Assembly (NCBI RefSeq): GCF_001270495.1
Contig: NZ_LGUR01000061.1
Location: 62,001 to 126,000 of the forward strand
DNA length: 64,000 bases
From: Streptomyces viridochromogenes
GTDB lineage: Bacteria; Actinomycetota; Actinomycetes; Streptomycetales; Streptomycetaceae
Reading direction: 5' to 3'
A program made the position numbers and the translations under genes. Shown one piece after another: positions 35,791 through 43,207 of the stretch. Under the pieces are notes generated by a model. That model had not been told where the DNA came from. It ran no database searches and saw nothing but the letters and a program-made list of their open reading frames with translations. Position 1 is the first letter of the stretch; each line of letters starts with the position of its first letter.

Positions 35791-37434
35791 TCAGTGTCCC
35801 TTCGATGCGGAGTCGTCGCGGCGACCGGCGTACCGTGCGCGCAGGCGCCGGAGCAGCCGACGTGCCTTCAGGGAGAGCGCGACGACGCTGCGTTTGCCGT
35901 CGACGTACACATGGGGGCCGGCCACCGAGAGGGTGTGCGGCCCCACCGGGTAGGGGCCGCTCCCGAAAGGTCCGATCCGGGTGACTTCGACTTCCGCGAA
36001 CTCGCTCGGGCTCAGCCTCACGACCTCGTTGACGACCATCCGCCAGCCGTACCGCCCGGCGTCGTCCTGGGCGGGGCGCAGCAGTTTCCCGTCGCGTACG
36101 AACGGTGCCCCGGCCGGACGGCTGGAGGTGACATCGCTCTTGACGGGGTTGCGCAGGTGCGGGCGCCAAGGCCCCCAAGGGGTGGCGGCGTACCAGATGT
36201 ACAGGTCGGTGTCCCGTGGTTCGAAACAGTCCGTGTAGAACATCCACCAACGGCCGTCCCACCAGAAGACGGTGGGGTCACCTGCGGCCACTCCGGTGAG
36301 GATGTCGCGGTCCTTCTCCAGGCGCGGAGGGTCCTTCAGGCGGTAGACCGACACCGCGTTGTTCCAGCCTGTCTCCGGGACACAGAGCGTCTCGCCGTGG
36401 TGCTCGAACAGATAGGGGTACGACATGTGGAACGTCTCCTGTGCGACCACCTCCGAGCCCGACCAGCCTTCCGTCTCCGAGTACGTCGTCGCGATCAGCC
36501 GGCCGTGGCGGGTCATGTGGTCGAACTCCTCGGCGTACACCACGCCGGGGCCGCCCGGCAGCGGGATGGGGTCCGCGATGTAGGTGTCGGGCCGGGTTCC
36601 TGGATGCCAGTGGAAGTGGTCGCCCCTCACCGATCCGTCCATGACGCTCTCGACCGGCGCCTTCACCACGCCGATCGACCAGTACGTCTCGGTGACGGCG
36701 TCCCGCAGCGCCTTGGCACAGCGCCTGCTCACCAGGGTGACGGCGAGGCGGGCGCGCCACAGGAATCCGAGCGTGGCCGTTGCCGGGGAGACCTGTCCTC
36801 GGTCACGCGCGGCCGCCGGATGCGGCAGCCGCAGCCGGACGGCGCGCGCGGCCCGGGACGGGAAGTCGGCTGCTCCGCGCAGGACACGGTCGGTCGTTCT
36901 GGCGACCGAGGCGGATACGACGCCGTACTTCCCGTCCACGAGCGACTGGCGCTCCCCGTCCGCGGCGGTGCGGATCAAGGCCGCGGTGATCGTCAGGTCG
37001 CCGTCGAGCAGCGCACGTGCAGCCATCCGCGCCGGGGGCGTGGGGAACGAGAACCGCCACACGCCGTGGGCCGGCACCTGGAACGTGATGTCCTGGTGCC
37101 GCTCACGCAGGTCGAGGACGAAGCCGAGGTCGTGCTCGGCCAGACGGGCCGCCACTTCGCCCGCTTCGACGTCGTACACGGGACCTGTGCAGGCGCCTGG
37201 ATCCGCATCGGCGAGCGCCACCGACCGCCTCGCCGGATCGTAGAGGACGCCGGTGCGCCCGCGCCTTGCGGAGGGTGCCGCGACCCGGAGCAGTGCGACA
37301 CAGATTTCCCCCTGGGCCGCCAGCGACTGCAGGCACTGCGTGTGCCAGTGGGGCGGGACGGCGGCATCGGTCAGTACCGCGAACCGCAGCGCCGTGCCGG
37401 GGTCGAGCTCGGGTGTCGGAGAACCGGTGGTCAC
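35791..37434 (-). CDS. GINT1-like / formyltransferase-like protein
   Basis: 547 residues. The N-terminal part (to ~200) is like formyltransferase-type proteins (FAVLTDAAVPPHWHTQCLQS). The C-terminal part is a five-bladed propeller related to GH43/GINT1 N-terminal domains, with WSIGVVKAP, YAEEFDHMTRHGRLIA, ETFHMSYPYLFEHHGE, PTVFWWDGRWWMFYT and PWGPWRPHLRNPV. In plants the related protein transfers a sugar to inositol-phosphorylceramide. In bacteria these occur in polysaccharide and natural-product loci without a proven reaction. The GTG start overlaps the LLM gene stop. Confidence 0.65.
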   Translation of the reverse strand: MTTGSPTPELDPGTALRFAVLTDAAVPPHWHTQCLQSLAAQGEICVALLRVAAPSARRGRTGVLYDPARRSVALADADPGACTGPVYDVEAGEVAARLAEHDLGFVLDLRERHQDITFQVPAHGVWRFSFPTPPARMAARALLDGDLTITAALIRTAADGERQSLVDGKYGVVSASVARTTDRVLRGAADFPSRAARAVRLRLPHPAAARDRGQVSPATATLGFLWRARLAVTLVSRRCAKALRDAVTETYWSIGVVKAPVESVMDGSVRGDHFHWHPGTRPDTYIADPIPLPGGPGVVYAEEFDHMTRHGRLIATTYSETEGWSGSEVVAQETFHMSYPYLFEHHGETLCVPETGWNNAVSVYRLKDPPRLEKDRDILTGVAAGDPTVFWWDGRWWMFYTDCFEPRDTDLYIWYAATPWGPWRPHLRNPVKSDVTSSRPAGAPFVRDGKLLRPAQDDAGRYGWRMVVNEVVRLSPSEFAEVEVTRIGPFGSGPYPVGPHTLSVAGPHVYVDGKRSVVALSLKARRLLRRLRARYAGRRDDSASKGH

Positions 37435-38777
37435 AGGCGGGACCGATCGGGCACGAAGCGGTTGGCCGGTCGCGAGAGGCCGTAGTGCTCGCGTAGCGTG
37501 CTGCCCTCGTAGTCACGGCGGAAGATGCCACGGTCCTGCAGGATCGGTACAACCCGGTCGACGAACACCTCAAGTCCGGAGGGCATCACCGCGGGCATGA
37601 GGTTGAACCCGTCGGCGGCACGGTTGTCGAACCAGTGCTGCATCGAGTCGGCGATGCTCTCCGCGGTACCGACCAGGGTTCGGTGGCCCCGTCCCGGCCC
37701 AAGACGCTCAATGAGTTGACGGACGGTCAGGCGCTCCCGCCGGGCGAGGTCGACGATCAGGGTGAAGCGGCTCTTGACGTCCTCGATCTCGCTCTCCTGA
37801 GGGAGATTCGCCGGCAACTCGCGGTCCAGGTGGAGCTCGTCCGGAGACAGACGGAGCCGGGAGGCGAGCTGGAGTTTGGCGTACTCGGGAAGGATGAGCC
37901 GATCGAGCGCGTCGGCCATCTCCTGGGCTTCGCTCTCTGTGGATCCGACGACCGGGACGAGACCGGGAAGGATCTTGACCATGCCGGGGTCGCGGCCGGC
38001 CCGCGCCACTCGCGTGGTCATGTCGCCGTAGAACCGCTGAGCCTCCTCCAGGGTCTGTTGAGCCGTGAACACCGCTTCGGCGTGTTGGGCGGCGAAAGCG
38101 CGTCCGTCTTCCGAGGAGCCGGCCTGGACGAGCAAGGGGCGGCCCTGAGGGCAGCGGGGTACATTGAGCGCGCCCTCGACCCGGAAGAACTTCCCCACAT
38201 GGGCCGCGGGGTGGATCTTCGCCCCGTCCCCCCAGACGCCGCGCCGCTTGTCCGCGACGACCGTATCGTCCTCCCAGCTGTCCCACAGCCGCAGAGCGAC
38301 TTCCACGAACTCCGCGGCCCGCGCATACCGTTCATGGTGCGGGGGCGAGTCGTCGAGGCCGAAGTTGCGGGCGGCCGCCGCCCCGGAGCTGGTGACGATG
38401 TTCCATCCGGCACGACCGGAGCTGATGTGGTCGACGGACGCGAACCGGCGCGCGAGGTTGTACGGGTCGTTGTAGGTGGTCGAGGCCGTGGCGATGAGCC
38501 CGATGCGCCGGGTCACGCAGGCCAGCGCCGTCAGGACGACGGTCGGCTCCAGTGTTCCGGAGGGGCGCCGTCGGATGTCCGTGGTGAGCTTGGGGTTGTC
38601 GGCCAGGAAGACCGAGTCGAACTTGCCCCGTTCCGCGATGACCGCCAGGTCCCGGTAGTGATCGATGTCCGTGTCCGCGATGGGATTGCTCTCCGGCAGC
38701 CGCCAGGCCGACTCGTGATGGCCCACGTTGTGAAGGAAGACATTGAGGTGCAGCGTCCCGGCGCGTCTCGTACTCAC
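37431..38777 (-). CDS. LLM-class flavin-dependent monooxygenase (NtaA/SnaA/DszA type)
   Basis: 448 residues with a TIM-barrel luciferase-like fold. Visible motifs are FLHNVGHHESAWR, FDSVFLADN, RIGLIATASTTYNDPYNLAR, DHISSGRAGWNIVTS and PLLVQAGSSEDGRAFAA. These enzymes use FMNH2 from a separate reductase to oxygenate N-, S- or C-centres. The GTG at 38777 has AGGAG upstream. It is the first gene of the minus-strand operon divergent from the precursor peptide, so it may oxidise the peptide or an attached unit. Confidence 0.9.
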   Translation of the reverse strand: MSTRRAGTLHLNVFLHNVGHHESAWRLPESNPIADTDIDHYRDLAVIAERGKFDSVFLADNPKLTTDIRRRPSGTLEPTVVLTALACVTRRIGLIATASTTYNDPYNLARRFASVDHISSGRAGWNIVTSSGAAAARNFGLDDSPPHHERYARAAEFVEVALRLWDSWEDDTVVADKRRGVWGDGAKIHPAAHVGKFFRVEGALNVPRCPQGRPLLVQAGSSEDGRAFAAQHAEAVFTAQQTLEEAQRFYGDMTTRVARAGRDPGMVKILPGLVPVVGSTESEAQEMADALDRLILPEYAKLQLASRLRLSPDELHLDRELPANLPQESEIEDVKSRFTLIVDLARRERLTVRQLIERLGPGRGHRTLVGTAESIADSMQHWFDNRAADGFNLMPAVMPSGLEVFVDRVVPILQDRGIFRRDYEGSTLREHYGLSRPANRFVPDRSRL

Positions 38778-39757
38778 TCCTTGCTCCTGCCTGTGCGTAG
38801 CTACTCGGCGGACTCGGGTGCGCGCGGACGTCACCGAGCCGGCCGTACGACCGCTTGCAGCAGACCGCCATCGACACTGCCGTAAGTCCCGGAGCCGCTC
38901 CAGGCAATTGCCCGGCATTTACCTCCCGGTCGAGTTGCCGGTTTCTTGCCTGGCCTGCCTTGCCTCCGCTCGTATCCCATGGCTTCTCTTGAGCTCAGGT
39001 TTCCACGCCCGAAGGGAAAGGCGCCGCGTCTCGCCAAGACCGTTCCATGCGTCGACGTAAAATTTCCTCGGCTCCCAGGTACTTATACCGCTTTTCCAGA
39101 TCCTGGCGATGCCTGCGGCATCCGGTGCACCGCCGCGTGAATTTGAATCCCAGAAGAAGCACTCCAGGCCGCGAAGAGCGAGTGCGGCCTGGATCAGTGC
39201 GAGGTCCGCCGATCCGGCACATCACCCTGGCCATGCTCGCGCACGCCTTCCTCGCCGCCATGACCGCCGCCGCAGAGGCGGGATTCCGAGTTGGTCGGCC
39301 CGGATTTTTTCTACCGCCGCGTATCCGCGCCCCGCGCTCCCGGGCAGCGACGAGGGCAGGTCCCGCTGCAGCACCGGATCCCCGTCCGTCCGGATGTGGT
39401 CGGCCGGGCGGCCTGCACATTCGGCAACTCGGTCCTCCGCAGTTGCCGGTCAGTTGCCTGGACGCAGTCGGCTGTGTCCGCCCAGAATTGATCGCTGCCG
39501 GAATTCGGTGAGCAACAGCTTACTCCCGGGCGTGTCCTCACTTTCGTGCGGGACCCCACTATACGACCGTCCGTTTTCAAAATTCAAAAACCCCCCTTTT
39601 CTCGGCATACCGAGAAAAAGAAGGTCTTGCCAATGCAACGCGACTGTGCTTCAGTTTTTGCGGCTCGCTGACAAGCGACTTCACGGTCTTCAAAAAGGCG
39701 CCTCCCTGCAGGGGCTTAAAAGCCAGCGGGCTATCCGCCTACGCGAAAGGAATCCTC
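38778..39757. other. Divergent promoter region with transposase relic
   Basis: This 980-bp gap separates the minus-strand operon from the precursor gene. It contains an IS701-like relic (39147-39290) and then an AT-rich stretch (about 39560-39700, with poly-A, poly-C and poly-T runs) that is the likely promoter zone of the precursor gene. I see no intact gene, and none of the longer open frames looks like a protein. Confidence 0.6.
39147..39290 (+). mobile_element. IS701-type transposase relic
   Basis: One frame reads IPEEALQAAKSECGLDQCEV then RR; the next frame, after a frameshift near 39213, reads RHITLAMLAHAFLAAMTAAA. Together they match the conserved C-terminal end of IS701-family transposases (IEExxQxxKxxxGLDxYEVR...WYRHITLAMLAHAFL). 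Only the tail is left, with at least one deletion/frameshift. It marks past IS activity at the cluster's core. Confidence 0.7.
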
Positions 39758-39985
39758 ATGGAAACCTTGCTTGAGATCGAAGAGCTGGAGCTTTACCTCG
39801 ACGGCGGTACCGCCGTGGCCGAGGAAGCGCCGACTCAGCTGGGCACCTACGCACCCGCCCAGCTGGGCACCTACGCGCCGACACAGCTCGGCACGTACGC
39901 CCCGACGCAGCTCGGCACGTACGCCCCGACGCAGCTCGGCACGTACGCCCCGACGCAGCTCGGTACGTACGCTCCGACCGTCTAA
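39758..39985 (+). CDS. RiPP precursor peptide with six core repeats
   Basis: 75 residues. The leader (1-23) METLLEIEELELYLDGG then TAVAEE is acidic and Leu/Glu-rich like TOMM leaders. It is followed by A and six 8-residue units P-T-Q-L-G-T-Y-A (the second is P-A-Q-L-G-T-Y-A), ending P-T-V. There is no Cys, Ser, Lys or Arg in the repeats; Thr is the only heterocyclisable residue, twice in most units, once after Gly. GAAAGGA six nt before the ATG makes a good ribosome site. It is followed by a hairpin and then the modification operon with YcaO. A multi-core RiPP substrate is the best reading; the processing sites are unknown. Confidence 0.85.
   Translation: METLLEIEELELYLDGGTAVAEEAPTQLGTYAPAQLGTYAPTQLGTYAPTQLGTYAPTQLGTYAPTQLGTYAPTV
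39830..39973 (+). repeat. Six 24-bp in-frame repeats in the precursor gene
   Basis: Units start at 39830, 39854, 39878, 39902, 39926 and 39950. Units 4 and 5 are identical, and unit 3 differs from them at one base. Units 1-2 use CTG/ACC for Leu/Thr where units 3-6 use CTC/ACG. This points to later expansion of the second half from one unit. Confidence 0.95.
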
Positions 39986-40005
39986 CACGAGCTCCTGAGT
40001 GAGCC

Positions 40006-40053
40006 GGGGTATGGCGCCGGACACCGGCATCAGAGCGTTCGGCGCCATACCCC
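40006..40053 (+). terminator. Attenuator hairpin between precursor and modification genes
   Basis: GGGGTATGGCGCCG (40006-40019) pairs perfectly with 40040-40053 around a 20-nt loop. In RiPP operons such a hairpin lets the precursor mRNA be made in excess over the enzymes. Confidence 0.75.
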
Positions 40054-40094
40054 GAACATTTCCTGAAGCAGCAGAACCGAACGGCATTCAGACC

Positions 40095-41609
40095 GTGAAG
40101 AAAACATCTTGGGTCACCGGAAAAGCGTCCGACCCTATTTCCCTTCCACTCCCTTCTTCCGTGTCCCAAGCTGCACACCAAGAACTCCTCACGGAACGAC
40201 TGAACGCCGCCTCGGCGAAATACCGCGTCGCCGCGGGTCTCTCCGACAAGCCGGTTGTGCGTGACCTGCTCGCCGCGTCTCCCGGCAGGGGCCCGCAGAC
40301 CGACATCGGACATGTTGACGTGCCCTGGCCCGTCTCTCTGACCCCCATCGTGCTGCCCGCCCGGCTGATCTCGGAGGTGCGGAACATCGGCGCCCTGGTG
40401 CCCGGCGCTCTCCGCTGCTCGTGGGACATGCTCGGAGCCTGCGAGGACGTACGTTCGTTCATCTTCCGGTCGCCGAAAGCGGAAGGTGAGCACTTCGACC
40501 CCCGGCAGTCGTATCCGCTCGGCGACGCCCCTCTCTTCCGCCTGGACCTCCTTCTCGAACAGAACGGCACCGAGATCGTCCCTTGGCTGGTGGACATCAA
40601 CCTCATGGCCGGCATGGCCGGCGTCACGGCTGAGATCCAGCACGCCTATGCCGCCTACTCGGACCTCCTCTGGGGCCCGAACGCGCTCCTCGGTTCCTTC
40701 GACCTCGACGCCTGGGCACAGGGCATCGCCGACGGACTGCCGGACCCCGCTCCCGGCACAGGCGTGATCGACTACGTCGTCCGGTCCGGGCACGCCCTGG
40801 TACCCGACGCGCAGACTGTGGTGTCCGCGCTGCAGCGCAACGGCACCCGGGCCCGGCTGACACCCCTCGACGAACTGGGGTTCGCCGAGGGACGGCTGAC
40901 CGACGCCTCCGGCGACAGGGTCCGGCGGGTCTTCCGGCAGGTCCGGGCGACGACCAAACACGCGGCGACCGCGGCCGTGGGGCTGCGTGAGGCCCAGGCG
41001 TTCGAGCATCTGACGGATGCCTGGCGGTCGGGCGCCGTCCGTATGGCTCCCGGGTTTCACATGTATCTGGAAAGCCACGCCTGGATGCACTACTGGCGCG
41101 ACGAGGAGTTCGCGCACAACTTCCGCGCCCTGCACGGCGAAGCGGACCGGTCGTACCTGATGTCCCGCATCCCGCCCACCCTGCGGGTCGTCGACGAGGA
41201 ACGAGTGGCGCCCACCCGGTTCTCGGTGCGTGAGCGTCGGCCCGGTGATCTCGACGGGGCCGTGCTGAAGCGGGCGGACTCCACGGGCGGGGCGGGGCTG
41301 AAGATGACCAGCCGGCCCGCGTCGGCCGGCGAAAGGGCAGAGCTCACCGCCTCGCTCACGGCCTCGCACCGCGAGGGACTGCTGCTCCAGGAGCGGGTCC
41401 GTCAAAGCCGGTTCACCTTCCCCGTCCCGGACGCCGACGGGGAGCCGTCACCGGTCTCCGGAACGCTGAAGCTCGCCGCCTACTTCCGAGGCGGGACCTA
41501 TCTCGGCGGACATGCCCTCCTCACCCCCGACGACCGCCGGCGCCTTCCCCCCTCGTCGGTTCTGCGTCTGCTGCCCCTGTTCGTTCCGGTGTACGGCTCC
41601 CGCGGCTGA
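40095..41609 (+). CDS. Circularly permuted ATP-grasp-like enzyme
   Basis: 504 residues. LFRLDLLLEQNGTEIVPWLV followed by DINLMAGMAG resembles the R-x-D...E-x-N segment, and GAVLKRADSTGGAGLKM with LLLQERV resembles the ATP-binding part of circularly permuted ATP-grasp proteins (glutathionylspermidine-synthase-like, DUF404/407). Here Asp-x-Asn replaces the usual Glu-x-Asn. ATP-grasp enzymes form amide or ester bonds through an acyl-phosphate, so it may ligate a unit to the peptide or close rings. Similarity is by motif only. The GTG at 40095 has a weak ribosome site; GTG 40161 is an alternative. Confidence 0.6.
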   Translation: MKKTSWVTGKASDPISLPLPSSVSQAAHQELLTERLNAASAKYRVAAGLSDKPVVRDLLAASPGRGPQTDIGHVDVPWPVSLTPIVLPARLISEVRNIGALVPGALRCSWDMLGACEDVRSFIFRSPKAEGEHFDPRQSYPLGDAPLFRLDLLLEQNGTEIVPWLVDINLMAGMAGVTAEIQHAYAAYSDLLWGPNALLGSFDLDAWAQGIADGLPDPAPGTGVIDYVVRSGHALVPDAQTVVSALQRNGTRARLTPLDELGFAEGRLTDASGDRVRRVFRQVRATTKHAATAAVGLREAQAFEHLTDAWRSGAVRMAPGFHMYLESHAWMHYWRDEEFAHNFRALHGEADRSYLMSRIPPTLRVVDEERVAPTRFSVRERRPGDLDGAVLKRADSTGGAGLKMTSRPASAGERAELTASLTASHREGLLLQERVRQSRFTFPVPDADGEPSPVSGTLKLAAYFRGGTYLGGHALLTPDDRRRLPPSSVLRLLPLFVPVYGSRG

Positions 41610-41637
41610 ACCGTCGCGCTACCGAAAGGTTTTCCCG

Positions 41638-42402
41638 GTGTCTCAAGACCTGTGGTCGGCATTCCGGACCGCGTGGGGCCAGTCCGCCCAGGGTTACGAC
41701 TCCCTGTACGGGCACGGCCTCCACTCGGAAGCGGAGCGCACCGCCTGGCTGCTGCTCCTCCGGCGTCTCCTGCCCGCTCAGGAGAGACCGCTCAAGGTCC
41801 TCGACGTCGGTACCGGGACCGGCATGATCGCCCTCCTGGTGGCCGAGCTGGGCCATGAGGTGACCGGCGGCGACTACTCCGAAGCGATGCTGGAGGTGGC
41901 CGCCCGCAAGGCCAAGCAATCCGCGCGGGACCTGAACATCTCGTTCGTGCACACCGACGCCATGCTCGGCGAATTGGCGGACGAGCAGTTCGACGTGGTC
42001 GTCTGCCGACATCTGTTGTGGGCCCTCCCCTACCCCGAGGACGTGCTGCGCCGCTGGAAGGAGGTGTGCCGTCCGGGCGGAAAGATCATTGTGATCGACC
42101 AACTGCGCCCCCGGGTGCACCCCCTGCGCCAGGGCGTCCGGGAGCTGGCCGACCTGCTCAACCCGCTGATCGGCAGCGGTGACAGCCATGACGGTGACTT
42201 CCCGAAGATCCCCCTCCACGAGCAGCCGCTGAAGCGGGCCACGTCTGTGCTGCCGGTCGCCAACGCCATGCGCCGGGCCGGCCTGGTCCGGGTCCAGGGA
42301 GAGCGCCTGCCGTGGATCGACGCGGTGGAACGCCCGGCGATGCCCCGGCTGGAACGCTGGGCCCGCCGCTGGAACCGCTACGTCGTGGAGGGGTGGGTCT
42401 GA
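41638..42402 (+). CDS. SAM-dependent methyltransferase
   Basis: 254 residues. Motif I VLDVGTGTGMIALLVAELGH, then GGDYSEAMLEVAARKA, the motif II-like FDVVVCRHLLWALPYPEDVL and CRPGGKIIVIDQLRP. It belongs to the class I small-molecule group. Start GTG at 41638 after AAAGG. Lying between the ATP-grasp-like and glycosyltransferase genes, it probably methylates the peptide N-terminus, a side chain or the attached sugar. Confidence 0.87.
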   Translation: MSQDLWSAFRTAWGQSAQGYDSLYGHGLHSEAERTAWLLLLRRLLPAQERPLKVLDVGTGTGMIALLVAELGHEVTGGDYSEAMLEVAARKAKQSARDLNISFVHTDAMLGELADEQFDVVVCRHLLWALPYPEDVLRRWKEVCRPGGKIIVIDQLRPRVHPLRQGVRELADLLNPLIGSGDSHDGDFPKIPLHEQPLKRATSVLPVANAMRRAGLVRVQGERLPWIDAVERPAMPRLERWARRWNRYVVEGWV

Positions 42403-42403
42403 G

Positions 42404-43207
42404 GTGACCCAGCTCGGCATGACGAGCCTCTCCGCCGCCGACCGTGACACCCCGGCGGGCGGCACCCCGGCACCTCGGGCACTGGTGCTGGTCCCGGCGC
42501 TGGCCGAGTCCGGTCGGGTGTCCGGTGTGGTCGGCTCCGTCCTGGACGCGCTGGACGCCGATGTGCTCGTGCTCGACGCGGGCGGCAACGCTTTCAGCGC
42601 CTCGGCCTTTCCCGACCGGGTGACCTCCGTCGGCGTGCCGCGGGGCGTGGGCTCGGCGGTACGGCACGGCATCGAGTACGCCCTGGCCCACGGCTACCAG
42701 GTCGTCACCCGAATCGACGGCGACGGACAGCACGACCCCGTCGTGCTGCAGGACCTCCTGGCACGGCAGCGGGCCGGAGCCGACCTGGTGCTGGGATCCC
42801 GCTACCACCCGCAGTCCCACGTCGTCGCCGCGCCGCCCACCGACCGCATCGCGCTCAACGTCATGTTCCGGTCCCTCGTCCAGCAGGTCTGCGGTCTGGC
42901 GATGACCGACGTCATCTCCGGCTGCTGGGCCATGGGCCGTGAGGCGATGGAGTTCCTGGCACCGCGGATCCAGGTGCGGGACTACGGAAGCACGCTGGAA
43001 ATCCTGATGCTGCTCGGTCTGTCCGGTCGTTTCTCGATCACTGAGGTACCGCATCCCGCCATCTACGCCGGGCTGGGTGTGGAACAGCGGTACGGGGCGG
43101 ACCGGCTCGGCGACCGCTGCGCCCGATCCGCCGTCTACCTGGAAGTGGTGACCGACGTCCTGGACCGCCATGGCGTCAACGCCTGGCCGCTGCTCGTGCA
43201 GAGGTGA
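42404..43207 (+). CDS. Family 2 glycosyltransferase (DPM-like)
   Basis: 267 residues with the GT-A fold. LVLVPALAESGRVSGVV is the first strand, GVGSAVRHGIEYALAHG follows, then the metal site RIDGDGQHDP (DxD-type), ADLVLGSRY and MTDVISGCWAMGREAM. It resembles dolichol-phosphate-mannose-synthase-type enzymes but lacks membrane helices. It would transfer a sugar from a nucleotide donor. The nucleotide-sugar dehydrogenase on the opposite strand could make that donor. It overlaps the YcaO start (GTGA). Confidence 0.85.
   Translation: MTQLGMTSLSAADRDTPAGGTPAPRALVLVPALAESGRVSGVVGSVLDALDADVLVLDAGGNAFSASAFPDRVTSVGVPRGVGSAVRHGIEYALAHGYQVVTRIDGDGQHDPVVLQDLLARQRAGADLVLGSRYHPQSHVVAAPPTDRIALNVMFRSLVQQVCGLAMTDVISGCWAMGREAMEFLAPRIQVRDYGSTLEILMLLGLSGRFSITEVPHPAIYAGLGVEQRYGADRLGDRCARSAVYLEVVTDVLDRHGVNAWPLLVQR

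Noticed and set aside
39047..39511. Open frame of about 150 codons in the divergent promoter gap.
   Set aside because: The only recognisable part is the IS701 tail, which continues from another frame; the rest is Arg/Pro-rich non-coding translation.
39758..39985. Reading the repeat peptide as a lanthipeptide or lasso precursor.
   Set aside because: It has no Cys, and there is no LanB/M/C, lasso cyclase or B1/B2 protein gene in the window.
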